A stretch of 64,000 bases of DNA from Rhizobium redzepovicii (GTDB lineage: Bacteria > Pseudomonadota > Alphaproteobacteria > Rhizobiales > Rhizobiaceae), in NCBI RefSeq assembly GCF_019793435.1, contig NZ_JAILYH010000022.1, forward strand, positions 1 to 64,000. Direction: 5' to 3'. The notes under the pieces were generated by a model. It did not search any database. It was not told the origin of the DNA and was given only the letters and a program-made list of their open reading frames with translations. A program made the position numbers and the translations under genes. Position 1 is the stretch's first letter, and each line of letters starts with the position of its first letter. Positions 8,164 to 16,091 of this stretch are shown piece after piece.

Positions 8164-9585
8164 CTAACCTGTCGCCAGCGTCCAGAGCATTCCCGCTATC
8201 GCACAGGCAAGCAACGTCGCGATCACAGACGTCTTGAACCGGAAGATCGCGATGGCGGCGGCGGCAGACAGCGCCATTGTCGCCGGCACGGCCGATTGCA
8301 GCACGGGGATATCGAGCCGCAAGCCGCCAAGGTGGACGGTCGCGACCTCGGCAAACAGCGTATGCAGGCCAAACCAGAGGACGAGGTTGAGAATGACCCC
8401 GACCACCGCCGCCGTGATCGCCGACATCGCGCCGGCGAGCGCCACATTGCCGCGCAGTTTTTCGATGAAGGGCGCACCAAGAAAGATCCAGAGGAAACAG
8501 GGTACGAACGTCACCCAAGTCGTCAGGATTGCCGCTAGCGTGGCGGCCAGCATCGGATCGAGCGAACCGGAATTGCGATAGGCGCCCATGAAGCCGACGA
8601 ACTGAAGCACCATGATCAGCGGCCCCGGCGTCGTCTCGGCCATCCCGAGACCATCGAGCATCTCGCCGGGTTTCAGCCAGCCGAAACGCTGCACGGCCTC
8701 CTGCGCGACATAAGCGAGCGCGGCATAGGCACCGCCGAAGGTGACGACCGCCATCTTGCTGAAGAACAGGCCGATCTCGGTGAAAACGTCGTGTGCCCCG
8801 AAAGCCGCATAGAGGGCGGCGATCGGCGCGAGCCAGAGAGCGAGCAGCGCTGCCGACATACTGAGCGACCAACCGAGATTGGGGCGTGCATGCGGCGGTA
8901 TGCCCTCGCCGAGCGCCGACTCCGCATCCGACACCATTGGCCCGCTTCCGGCCTTGTGGCCGCCGCCCGGTTTGAAGGCGGCAATGCCGAAGCGGCCGCC
9001 GAGAAAGCCCGCGATGGCGGCGGCAAGCACGATCAGCGGGAACGGCACATGGAAGAAGAAGATGGCAACGAAGGCCACAGCCGCGATCGCAAGCATGACG
9101 TTGTTTCTAAGAGCGCGGCTGCCGATGCGGATGACGGCCTGCACGACGACGGCAAGCACCGCCGCCTTCAGCCCGAAAAACAGGCCGGCGACGATGCCCA
9201 CGCTGCCATAAGCGGCGTAGATATAGCTGAGACAGAGGATCGACAGGAATCCCGGCAGCACGAACAACAAACCAGCGACCAGACCACCCAGCGTGCGGTG
9301 CATCAGCCAGCCGATATAGACGGCGAGCTGTTGCGCCTCGGGGCCGGGAAGCAGCATGCAATAATTCAGCGCATGCAGGAACCGGTGCTCGCCGATCCAT
9401 CGCTTCTCGTCGACGATGATCCGGTGCATGACGGCGATCTGGCCGGCCGGGCCGCCGAAACTCAAGGCGGCGACGCGCAGCCATACCTTGAAGGCCTCAC
9501 TGAAGGAGACGCCGTGGTGATGCTCCTCGTCCGCATGTCTCTCCATCGTCTTATCCGCGCGGCCGTTGTCCGTCAACTCGGCCAT
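8164..9585 (-). CDS. chrA: Chromate transporter ChrA
   Basis: A 473-residue membrane protein of the CHR family that exports chromate from the cytoplasm. It is the long form with two homologous CHR halves. The first half shows SFGGPAGQIAVMH and LLPGPEAQQLAVYIG; the second shows VTFGGAYAALAYV and GLGMAETTPGPLIMVLQFVGFMG. A charged His-rich N-terminus precedes the first helix. ATG 9585 was chosen because it lies one base after the stop of the upstream gene; a longer in-frame extension overlaps that gene and reads as non-protein sequence. Confidence 0.93.
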   Translation of the reverse strand: MAELTDNGRADKTMERHADEEHHHGVSFSEAFKVWLRVAALSFGGPAGQIAVMHRIIVDEKRWIGEHRFLHALNYCMLLPGPEAQQLAVYIGWLMHRTLGGLVAGLLFVLPGFLSILCLSYIYAAYGSVGIVAGLFFGLKAAVLAVVVQAVIRIGSRALRNNVMLAIAAVAFVAIFFFHVPFPLIVLAAAIAGFLGGRFGIAAFKPGGGHKAGSGPMVSDAESALGEGIPPHARPNLGWSLSMSAALLALWLAPIAALYAAFGAHDVFTEIGLFFSKMAVVTFGGAYAALAYVAQEAVQRFGWLKPGEMLDGLGMAETTPGPLIMVLQFVGFMGAYRNSGSLDPMLAATLAAILTTWVTFVPCFLWIFLGAPFIEKLRGNVALAGAMSAITAAVVGVILNLVLWFGLHTLFAEVATVHLGGLRLDIPVLQSAVPATMALSAAAAIAIFRFKTSVIATLLACAIAGMLWTLATG

Positions 9586-9586
9586 T

Positions 9587-10402
9587 TCATGCCCTCTTCT
9601 TTGGCGTAGGCCAGTTGTGGGTTTCCTCGGTCGCGTCCCGGCACCAGCGGAAGAAGGCATCGTAGAGAAGCATTCCGGCTTCGAGCTGCTCCAGATCGTC
9701 GGAAAACATCCTGGAGAGACCGAGCGATGCTGCAAGCAGGCCGGGCGCCTCGGGCGCGAGATCGAGCCTTGCGGTATCCGCCGCCCTGACAATCTGCGCC
9801 AGACGAAGAAGCGGTTCGGATGCCAGGCCGAATTCCTCGACCATCACGTCGAAGGTGCAGAGCTCACCGCGATGGCTCCAGAACACGTCTTCGATATCGA
9901 AGGAAACCGCCCCGAAGCGTTCGCCAACGGCTATAACCTCGGGCGCCGGCACGAACAGGAAGACGGCGTTCGGATCGACGAAGCGGCGGATCAGCCAGGG
10001 ACAGGCGATGCGGTCGATCTTCGGCCGCGCCCGTGTCACCCAGGCGGTGCGCCCCTCCGCGTCGCGGCGCGGAAGCTTTTCCGATGGCACGGCCGCCCCG
10101 CCGGCAATCCAGGCTTCGAAGCCGCCCTCGAGGCTCTCGGCGTCGATCCCGGCATGGCGCAGATAGGCGGCCACACCGTGGCTGAGCTTGCTGCCCTTTT
10201 GACAGACCACCACGACGGTGGCGGCATTCATGCTGTCCGCCCAAGACGCAACCTCGGCATGATCGCGCCGGATCGAGCCCGGAATTAGGCGCGGATCGAG
10301 CGCGAAGTCCTCCTCGGTGCGAACGTCGACGATGCAAGGCGCGCCGGGGGTTCCGATGAGGCGGCTGAGTTTGTCGGGAGAAATTTCGAGAAATGACGGC
10401 AT
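9587..10402 (-). CDS. Rhodanese-ChrB fusion, chromate resistance protein
   Basis: A 271-residue two-domain protein. Residues 1-105 form a rhodanese domain with DVRTEEDF and the active-site-like loop CQKGSK (Cys67). Residues 125-265 match the ChrB C-terminal domain (ARPKIDRIACPWLIRRFVD ... FDIEDVFWSHRGELCTFD). ChrB proteins sense or support chromate resistance, and the rhodanese part may supply sulfur transfer or reduction chemistry. The start at 10402 (MPSFLEISP) is preceded by GGAGGA. It is directly upstream of chrA with a one-base gap, so the pair is an operon. Confidence 0.88.
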   Translation of the reverse strand: MPSFLEISPDKLSRLIGTPGAPCIVDVRTEEDFALDPRLIPGSIRRDHAEVASWADSMNAATVVVVCQKGSKLSHGVAAYLRHAGIDAESLEGGFEAWIAGGAAVPSEKLPRRDAEGRTAWVTRARPKIDRIACPWLIRRFVDPNAVFLFVPAPEVIAVGERFGAVSFDIEDVFWSHRGELCTFDVMVEEFGLASEPLLRLAQIVRAADTARLDLAPEAPGLLAASLGLSRMFSDDLEQLEAGMLLYDAFFRWCRDATEETHNWPTPKKRA

Positions 10403-10606
10403 GACGCGTCCTCCGTTGATCGGTGTTACTGGACGCGATTCTTCAGCATGACGCCTCGTGGGATGATCGCAACCCCATGGCAAAACCATGCGCAAACAGA
10501 CCCCGCCGTGTCAAGCGGGCGCTTGCATAGAACAGCGGAACGCAGCCGATTCGGGTCAGCTGCCGCCCGGAATGCCTTGATATCAACTGCTTCGCGGTCC
10601 CGGTAC

Positions 10607-10631
10607 GGAACAAAATCCTCACTTCGGCATT
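10607..10631 (+). promoter_or_regulatory. Possible EcfG-type stress promoter
   Basis: GGAAC, 16 bases, then CATT, against the general-stress sigma consensus GGAAC-N16/17-CGTT (one mismatch). It lies 30 bp before the start of the small membrane protein gene. Confidence 0.45.
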
Positions 10632-10660
10632 ATTGTTTCACCGAAAGAGGAGAAAGTACC

Positions 10661-10975
10661 ATGACGTACGACCCCAATAATGCCAACGACCCGAACCGCC
10701 CGCTGAACCCAAATCTGGATCTGCGCACCACGCCGAGCGCGCGCAGTAATAATACGTGGGTTGTCTGGGTCGCTGCATTGGCCGTGATCGCTGTCGCTGC
10801 ATTCGCCTATTCGCAGTGGAGCACCCCGGGCACATCCCCGGATACGACAGCCTCCACGACCCAATCCGAGCCGGCACCGGCTGCACCCAAGCCGATCGCT
10901 CCGACCGACAACAGCGCAACGCCCGCACCGGCACCTGCACCGGCCACTCCGCCGGCTGCGCCTGCCCAGCAGTAA
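10661..10975 (+). CDS. Small single-pass membrane protein, Pro/Ala-rich
   Basis: A 104-residue protein: a polar Asn/Pro-rich N-terminus (MTYDPNNANDPNRPLNPN), one membrane segment (about 32-48, VVWVAALAVIAVAAFAY) and a Pro/Ala/Thr-rich tail after SQWSTPG. The layout suggests a cytoplasmic N-terminus and a periplasmic flexible tail. ATG 10661 follows AGAGGAGAAAG. No function is recognised. The possible stress-type promoter upstream would make it a general-stress gene. A terminator follows. Confidence 0.8.
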   Translation: MTYDPNNANDPNRPLNPNLDLRTTPSARSNNTWVVWVAALAVIAVAAFAYSQWSTPGTSPDTTASTTQSEPAPAAPKPIAPTDNSATPAPAPAPATPPAAPAQQ

Positions 10976-10989
10976 CCGCTGCTCGGCTA

Positions 10990-11020
10990 AAGGAAGCCGA
11001 CCCAGTGCCGGCTTCCTTTT
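10990..11020 (+). terminator. Intrinsic terminator
   Basis: AAGGAAGCCG pairs with CGGCTTCCTT around a nine-base loop, followed by T residues, 15 bp after the stop of the small membrane protein. Confidence 0.85.
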
Positions 11021-11033
11021 CTGTCGTGTGCTC

Positions 11034-11166
11034 TTGAATACCGGCAGAGAGAGCTTATTTTAGAGATATTGAATTTGTCTCTGATGGCTGACCACGGAGG
11101 TACTGGCAGCCGTTATCGAGACAGATCGAGGAAGGGTCGGTGCGATTTTCGCCCGGCCTTTTTTCT
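11034..11166 (+). ncRNA. Candidate small RNA ending in a strong terminator
   Basis: A second plus-strand terminator (about 11132-11166: AAGGGTCGG, bulged T, GCGA, TTT loop, TCGCCCGGCC, six T) closes a stretch that holds no credible CDS. A TTGAAT to TATTTT promoter-like pair spaced 16 bases begins at 11034. The upstream gene already has its own terminator and the downstream gene is on the other strand. A transcript of about 70-110 nt is therefore inferred. No known sRNA family is recognised. Confidence 0.4.
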
Positions 11167-11196
11167 TCGGTCTCAGACAGCTCTCGCAGCGGGATA

Positions 11197-11499
11197 TTAT
11201 TTGGGGATCCTGTTGTAGAAGGATTGGGGGTCGTACACGCACTGGTAGTCAAGAAGGCAAATCTTGCCGTTGGCATCCCTGACCCTTGCCGTGTCGTACT
11301 TGTCGCCGAGATTGCACCTGGCCGGAGGATAGCGAAAGCTACGGCCGCCAAAACCCATGCGCACGAAAACCGCTTTGTCTTTACGGATGATCTGCGCAAG
11401 CTCGTCGCAAGTATGATCCCTGGCATTGACCTCCACCGCATCGATGGCAAGGGCTGCGGACGGAAACAGCAGCACAAACGCCAGAACAATGCTTTTCAT
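11197..11499 (-). CDS. Secreted four-Cys protein, paralogue A
   Basis: A 100-residue protein with a signal peptide (MKSIVLAFVLLFPSAALA) and a short mature domain with four Cys (HTCDEL, ARCNLGD, KICLLDYQC), likely two disulfides in the periplasm. The central signature is FVRxGFGGRSFRYPPAxC. It is strikingly similar to the next gene at 11557-11853, from which it must have arisen by tandem duplication. The family is not recognised by name and no activity can be assigned. Confidence 0.8.
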   Translation of the reverse strand: MKSIVLAFVLLFPSAALAIDAVEVNARDHTCDELAQIIRKDKAVFVRMGFGGRSFRYPPARCNLGDKYDTARVRDANGKICLLDYQCVYDPQSFYNRIPK

Positions 11500-11556
11500 G
11501 AAAACTCCTGATTGTGGGAGAACGTCTTTGGCCGAACCCGCCCAAGACCATTTGCT

Positions 11557-11853
11557 CTACGGAAAATTATAGGGCGATGCGGGATCGAAGACGCAGGCAT
11601 AGTCGAGAATGCACTGCTTTCCTTGACCATCGCGGAAACTCGTGCTGGTGCGCTTGTCGCCCATGCTGCATTGCGCCGGCGGATAGCGGAAGCTACGGCC
11701 GCCGAAGCCGACACGGACGAAGACCTTCTTGTTCTGGCGGATGATCTGCGCAATCTCACTGCAGCTATACGCGCTCGCCTTGATCTCCATCGCCCCCGCA
11801 GCGAAGGCCGGCAACGGCAGAGACAAGGCAACGACCAGAACGACGCTTCTCAT
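11557..11853 (-). CDS. Secreted four-Cys protein, paralogue B
   Basis: A 98-residue partner of the previous gene, with signal peptide MRSVVLVVALSLPLPAFA and the same layout: YSCSEIAQIIR, FVRVGFGGRSFRYPPAQC, GKQCILDYACVFDP. All four Cys are conserved between the two copies and the spacing is nearly identical. ATG 11853 was chosen because the signal peptide begins there and GAGGGTTCC precedes it. The two genes run in the same direction 57 bp apart and may be co-transcribed. Function unknown. Confidence 0.8.
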   Translation of the reverse strand: MRSVVLVVALSLPLPAFAAGAMEIKASAYSCSEIAQIIRQNKKVFVRVGFGGRSFRYPPAQCSMGDKRTSTSFRDGQGKQCILDYACVFDPASPYNFP

Positions 11854-12064
11854 GGAACCCTCCCGCTTATCAGAGAGCAAATAGGGCGCGGGGATCGACG
11901 CTGCCAGACATGCTGACGACACGAACCATGCAGCCCGGCCCGGAACAGTCTCCGGCAGGCCAGAAGATCCGGCCTGAGTTCAAATAATTGGGGATTTTGT
12001 GAATGTTTGCTACGATTTTGGCCCGTAGCGGCGCTGGTCAACGGCGGAGGCTGAAGAGGAGAGC

Positions 12065-12355
12065 ATGACTTTGGATTATCCCGCTTCTGACGGTACGGTA
12101 TTCGCCATAATACTGTTGTCGGTGATTGTTCTGTTTCTGGTTATTGTCGAAATAAGAGAGCTTCTTTTTTATAAGAGAAATAATTGGGATTTCAATTCCG
12201 ACAGCAACGTCGGATTTAAGATGTATAATGGCGACAGCACCTCTGGAGAAGATCTGACTTCGAATAGAACAAGGGTTTGCTATGGAACTCCGTTCGTGAT
12301 TTTAGGTTTTTCAATACTTTTAGCCTCGATCGCCGCAATCCATTTGTCGATGTAG
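12065..12355 (+). CDS. Small protein with two membrane segments
   Basis: A 96-residue ORF with hydrophobic segments at about 12-34 and 74-95, joined by a polar loop. ATG 12065 follows GAGGAGAGC, a good ribosome site. The DNA is visibly more AT-rich than the flanks, with codons such as TTT, ATA and AGA that neighbouring genes avoid, which suggests acquired DNA. It lies at the left side of the decayed island that ends at tRNA-Lys. Family not recognised. Confidence 0.55.
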   Translation: MTLDYPASDGTVFAIILLSVIVLFLVIVEIRELLFYKRNNWDFNSDSNVGFKMYNGDSTSGEDLTSNRTRVCYGTPFVILGFSILLASIAAIHLSM

Positions 12356-12357
12356 AT

Positions 12358-12486
12358 GTATGCAGCGAACTCGTGCTGACGCGAGAGGACGCCATCAGAT
12401 ATATCGTGCGGGAGTGGATGGAGAAGAACACCTATTTGCCGGTGCACGAGCTGGATGAAGATGGCGATGTGGATAGGTCTGCATGA
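12358..12486 (+). pseudogene. Remnant of a small regulator-like protein
   Basis: The frame reads CSELVLTREDAIRYIVREWMEKN and ends LDEDGDVDRSA. This has the look of the C-terminal part of small rhizobial proteins with a helical DAIRxIVRxWM pattern. No good start or ribosome site is visible and the upstream part of the frame is not convincing, so it is probably a truncated copy. Confidence 0.3.
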
Positions 12487-12550
12487 ATTTCGACCTAGTG
12501 AACTCATAAATTGAGTAGAATCGGTCATGCAAGTCGGCTAGTCGTAGTCC

Positions 12551-13021
12551 ATGCTCGAGTTTGATAAACTACAACTCGGCCAAGGTTGGGTGGCCGAACC
12601 AAATGCGCCAGAGCCCCAGGTTTCAGTTGAGGGCTCCTCCATCAACGTCCGTTTCCGGTCGTATAGACCGGTGCGCGACAAAAAGCCGACGGGTATTCTC
12701 AGGGCGTTGAGCCTGTTTTCGAAGACCAGCCCGAAATTTGATGAGACATGGGGCACTTTGAGATTTGTTGGTTGCAGCCGCTGGCGCTGGGACAGCACCA
12801 ATGATCATGAATGGTATAAGGTAAGCGGCCATGGTCGTTACAGCGGTGTGGCTCCTCGTTGGGGCGAGTTCTATGAGATAATCGGTCTCGACCCTGACCG
12901 CGACGCCGTGTCTTGGGAAAAGATCGGGGCAGACACCGTTAGCTCTCGGCATTTCCTATATTATTTCCGCGATGAAACGCTTGAGTTCATGGCCGAAGAA
13001 TGGTCGTTCATCCCGACCTGA
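12551..13021 (+). CDS. Hypothetical protein, 156 residues
   Basis: A soluble, Trp- and Arg-rich protein without signal peptide or membrane segment. It has the compact pattern of a small beta-rich domain (NVRFRSYRPV, TLRFVGCSRWRWDSTNDHEWYKVSGHGRYSG, SWEKIGADTVSSRHFLYYFRDETLEFMAEEWSF). I do not recognise the family. Size, composition and island setting would fit an immunity protein or other accessory gene, but that is only inference. An IS5 fragment follows within 70 bp. Confidence 0.6.
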   Translation: MLEFDKLQLGQGWVAEPNAPEPQVSVEGSSINVRFRSYRPVRDKKPTGILRALSLFSKTSPKFDETWGTLRFVGCSRWRWDSTNDHEWYKVSGHGRYSGVAPRWGEFYEIIGLDPDRDAVSWEKIGADTVSSRHFLYYFRDETLEFMAEEWSFIPT

Positions 13022-13088
13022 CGGCCTAAATCGGCTCGTTCGGCGCTGGGACTTTCCTGTCGTTGCCCGACCTGATTCAGATTCAGGG

Positions 13089-13313
13089 ATGAGCTGCCAT
13101 GATCTGACCGACTTTGAATGGCGCGTAATTGCGCCTCCCCTACCTAACAAGCCGCGAGGCGTGCCTCGCGTCGATGACCGACGGGTGCTCAACGGCATCT
13201 TTAGGGTTCTACGATCCGGTGTCCCTTGGCGTGATGTCCCCGAAGGAGACCCGATCATGCAGGTAATATTCTGGCACTATCGGTTGCACTGGCTGGATGC
13301 CAGACGCAAATAA
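13089..13313 (+). pseudogene. IS5-family transposase, N-terminal fragment
   Basis: The frame reads LTDFEWRVIAPPLPNKPRGVPRVDDRRVLNGIFRVLRSGVPWRDVPE, the unmistakable start of IS5/IS427-group transposases. After PWRDVPE the sequence departs from the family and stops, so about 45-50 N-terminal residues are authentic and the DDE catalytic core is gone. It is a dead insertion-sequence remnant at the edge of a broken neighbouring gene. Confidence 0.8.
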
Positions 13314-13404
13314 GAACAGGCTTTCGTTCAAAGCCTACGAAGTCGTTCTCGCTGTCCGGCCACGTCTTGCGCCAGCTGTATTTGAGTTTCAGCTGTTCCT
13401 GCAT
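13255..13404 (-). pseudogene. Truncated gene fragment on the opposite strand
   Basis: A 49-residue frame starts MQEQLKLKYSWRKTWPDS and continues ENDFVGFERKPV before running into the IS5 fragment. The first 25 or so residues look like a genuine protein N-terminus. The remainder reads across the end of the IS5 remnant, so this is probably a gene cut by the insertion or a later deletion. Confidence 0.3.
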
Positions 13405-13491
13405 GCGGCTTGATCTCGGCATGTCTAACCGTATCGCTGGACGATTCTAGGTATCAGGGGTAGGACTCCGAGGGAAACCTTCAAGGGGGCG

Positions 13492-14568
13492 GTGGAGACA
13501 GTGCGGAAACTTCAACTGGACAGTCTGCGCGCCATTGCTGTCTTCGCGGTGATCATCACGCATACATGGCTTGCTGGAAGCACTTATGGCCATCTGGCTG
13601 TGCGCTTCTTCTTCGTGTTGAGTGGTTTCCTCATAACCAGGCACTTGCTACGCTCATTTTCCGATGGTCGCCAAACACCCGGCTCTGCATTGCGGGCGTT
13701 CTACGTCAGACGCAGCTTCCGCATCATGCCGGCATATTACGCGCTCCTGTTGATCATGTTCTTCCTTGAGGCGGACGGGTGGCGCGATCAATGGTACTGG
13801 CATGCGTTCTATGGGACCAATGTGCTCTTTACAAAGACTGATAGCTGGAGCCCATGGTTCTTCTCTCACTTGTGGTCACTCAGTGTCGAACAACAATTTT
13901 ACTTGGCCTGGCCGCTTGTCGTGATGCTGCTGGGCCGCAAGTTCCTGGCGCCAGCCTGCTTCCTCGGGATCGCTATCGCTGTCGGTGTCAGGATAGTCAT
14001 CAGCCTGAAGATGCCCGGAACCACTGTGATCTATTGGACCATGCCGACAAGCTCCTGGGACGCTCTTGCCGTAGGTGGCCTTTTAGCTCTCGCTCCTGCA
14101 GTCAAAGAGCTGTCTATCTTCAAATGGCGCGCCATGATCCCTGTCTACGCAGGTGTTATCTTGCTCTATTGGCTGCTAGAATACCCGTCTTCCCCGTTTG
14201 CTGCAGCCCTGTGGTATGAACTCATCGAAGTTTTGCCGCTTCTAATCTTCGCTCATCTGGTGTTTCTGGGATACCACGATGCCTTGCCGCGCTTCTTGAA
14301 CTGGCGCATTCTCACGCAGCTCGGGCTCATCAGCTACGGCATCTACCTTTACCATGAACTGGCCATCGACCTTTTTCAGCGTGTCGCAGGCCCTCAATAC
14401 TATCCAAGTCTGATCCAGTTCGCCGGGGCGTCGGTTATATCAGTGGTGCTCGCGGCTATATCCTGGGTCTTGCTTGAACGGCCTGCTCAGCAAGTAGGCC
14501 GTCAATTGAGCAGCCGCAGCCGACCCGAAACTATTCGTTCCAGTGACTTGCGTTTCAGGCGCAAGTAA
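13492..14568 (+). CDS. Acyltransferase 3 family membrane protein
   Basis: A 358-residue integral membrane acyltransferase (OafA/YrhL class) that transfers acetyl or other acyl groups to extracytoplasmic sugars. It opens LQLDSLRAIAVFAVIITHTW, with the catalytic-type His of ITHTW, and continues RFFFVLSGFLITRHLLRSF. About ten hydrophobic helices follow and the C-terminus is Arg-rich. The start is a GTG: either 13492 or, three codons on, 13501. It probably decorates a surface polysaccharide. It lies in the island between IS and phage-like debris. Confidence 0.85.
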   Translation: METVRKLQLDSLRAIAVFAVIITHTWLAGSTYGHLAVRFFFVLSGFLITRHLLRSFSDGRQTPGSALRAFYVRRSFRIMPAYYALLLIMFFLEADGWRDQWYWHAFYGTNVLFTKTDSWSPWFFSHLWSLSVEQQFYLAWPLVVMLLGRKFLAPACFLGIAIAVGVRIVISLKMPGTTVIYWTMPTSSWDALAVGGLLALAPAVKELSIFKWRAMIPVYAGVILLYWLLEYPSSPFAAALWYELIEVLPLLIFAHLVFLGYHDALPRFLNWRILTQLGLISYGIYLYHELAIDLFQRVAGPQYYPSLIQFAGASVISVVLAAISWVLLERPAQQVGRQLSSRSRPETIRSSDLRFRRK

Positions 14569-14602
14569 CTCTTCTGCCCGCTGCGGTGATAGGACAGAAG
14601 AG

Positions 14603-14868
14603 ATGAGGCTGACCAACCCAAAGATCATCATCCGATTGCAAGAGCTGCGCCGCGTTATAGATCGCCCGCAGGCGCGCGGCCTTGCCAGTGCGGACAGAAG
14701 CCGGAAAATCTCGAAGCATCCTATGGGCCGATCTCAGTCATCACCTGCCCTAAGTGCAAGGAGAAGATGACGGTCAAGACGAAACCGTTCTTCCGGAGCG
14801 CTCTAACGGAGCTAGATCACGAAGCCGTGCGAGTTATTGGGGCGTGGAACGAGAGGATTGGTGGATGA
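14603..14868 (+). pseudogene. Frameshifted small zinc-ribbon protein
   Basis: One frame starts at ATG 14603 (MRLTNPKIIIRLQELRRVID). A second, offset frame from about 14683 reads CQCGQKPENLEASYG, then VITCPKCKEKM and ends WNERIGG with TGA at 14866-14868. Joined, they make a roughly 88-residue protein with a CxC ... CPKC zinc-ribbon-like pattern, so an indel between about 14660 and 14683 is likely. Its stop overlaps the next ATG (ATGA), typical of packed phage genes. Confidence 0.45.
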
Positions 14869-15149
14869 CCGTCCGTCGCCAGCCCACTAACCCGGCCGGC
14901 AGCTGGCCGCTGCGCATGACTGCGGACATGGCGGCTGGCGATTGCGGAGAAAAGCACGTCGAGGATTTCCTCGAGCGCGTCGGTACCGCATATCCACAGC
15001 CGCGCGTAGTTGACACCACCCGGCGGAAGTTTTGGTATCGTGACGACTTGGACCGCGCGATGAACATCGGCGCCGTCGAAACCGCCTCAAGCATTGGAGC
15101 GAAATTCCGTAACAAGATCAGGGAAAAGCGGAACGATCGAACTGCCTAA
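14865..15149 (+). CDS. Small phage-type protein
   Basis: A 94-residue basic protein, MTVRRQPTNPAGSWPLRM..., with ERVGTAYPQPRVVDTTRRKFWYRDDLDRAMN. The segment RRKFWYRDDLDRAM resembles the start-of-wing and recognition region of small excisionase or AlpA-like DNA-binding proteins, but that is a weak impression. The ATG overlaps the upstream stop, and the gene runs into the integrase remnant, the usual place for an excisionase or its partner. Confidence 0.5.
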   Translation: MTVRRQPTNPAGSWPLRMTADMAAGDCGEKHVEDFLERVGTAYPQPRVVDTTRRKFWYRDDLDRAMNIGAVETASSIGAKFRNKIREKRNDRTA

Positions 15150-15425
15150 GCACGTCCACCGCGTCATAAAGCGCCGGAAGAGCGGCGCCGAGACGGTCTA
15201 CACCTTCTACACCAAGTTCCGAAACACCGCCGCAGCCTGGCCGTCCCTGTCCCTGTCGCAGCACTTGGAACGTGACTTCCAGAGCCGGGTCGCCATTTGC
15301 GAAGCGCTGTAGCGCGACGACAAAGGTTTTCTGCTGGATGGCAAGAGGCTCCCCGACCACTCGGAAAAGGGTTTCTGGCCGGCCGCCGAGAAGGCTTTCG
15401 AAGCTCTTGAACCCGTCGGCGGTCT
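15094..15425 (+). pseudogene. Tyrosine integrase remnant, N-terminal part
   Basis: The frame reads IELPKHVHRVIKRRKSGAETVYTFYTK, then TAAAWPSLSLS and RVAICEAL, the arm-binding N-terminus of rhizobial phage-type integrases. An in-frame TAG at 15310-15312 interrupts it, and the same frame goes on with RDDKGFLLDGKRLPDHSEKG and FWPAAEKAFEAL before homology is lost near 15425. A TTG at 15094 could be the original start. Confidence 0.75.
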
Positions 15426-15463
15426 TGTAATATTTCGTGCGCGCGCCCGCATGTAGCATCACG

Positions 15464-15652
15464 CTAGGCGGAGTGGATCGGGATCCAGACCGTCCTTTTC
15501 GTCTTCTGCGCCTTGACGGCTATCGTGGTTCCTCCTGCCTTTGGCTTGACCATGGCGAGAACGTCGCCTTGGCGCTGGCCGGTGAAGAAGGCTGACATGG
15601 CGATAATCTTATCGTTGGCCGGTATGCGATCGATCCATTTCCTGTAAGGACG
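15464..15652 (-). pseudogene. Tyrosine integrase core fragment, inverted
   Basis: On the minus strand 62 codons read WIDRIPANDKIIAMS, AFFTGQRQGDVLAMVKPKAG and VKAQKTKRTVWIPIHSA before a stop. This is the central catalytic segment of tyrosine recombinases, including the first active-site Arg in TGQRQGDVL. It lies between the N- and C-terminal parts of the same type of integrase but in the opposite orientation, so the segment has been flipped. Confidence 0.7.
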
Positions 15653-15928
15653 GAATGGCAGAAGCTAATGGACGAAGAGTCGTTCAAGCGATTCCGAGAG
15701 GAGAGGATCGTCTTCCACGGGCTGCGGAAGAACGCGGTCATCAATCTGCTTGAGGTGGGGTGCACCGAAAACCAGGTCGGATCGATCTGCAACATGTCTG
15801 GGCAGATGGTTCAGCACTACGGGCGGGAGGTCGCTCTGAGGAGTTTGGCGAAAGACGCCATGAAGCCCATGGAGGCACGATGGAGCGAGATCGAGCCGGC
15901 TGCTTTCAGGAACAGGATCGGAACGTGA
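15641..15928 (+). pseudogene. Tyrosine integrase remnant, C-terminal part
   Basis: The frame carries the rest of the catalytic domain: TEWQKLMDEESFKRFREERI, VFHGLRKNAVINLLEVGC (His-x-x-Arg box) and SGQMVQHYGREV with the Tyr nucleophile. It ends with TGA at 15926-15928. Only the C-terminal third of an integrase is present and it could not work alone. It ends 88 bp before the 3' end of tRNA-Lys, the expected site for a tRNA-targeting integrase. Confidence 0.8.
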
Positions 15929-16015
15929 ATTGGAAACCGCTTCCAAAATGTTGGAAACCGGTAGTCCGGAATTGCCAGCACAATCACATAAAACCCAATA
16001 ATATCAAGAGGTTTT

Positions 16016-16091
<76 letters not shown>

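Noticed and set aside
11900-12100. Second attachment site (copy of the tRNA-Lys 3' end)
   Set aside because: I looked for a direct repeat of the tRNA 3' end at the left of the island and found none by eye, so no att site is reported.
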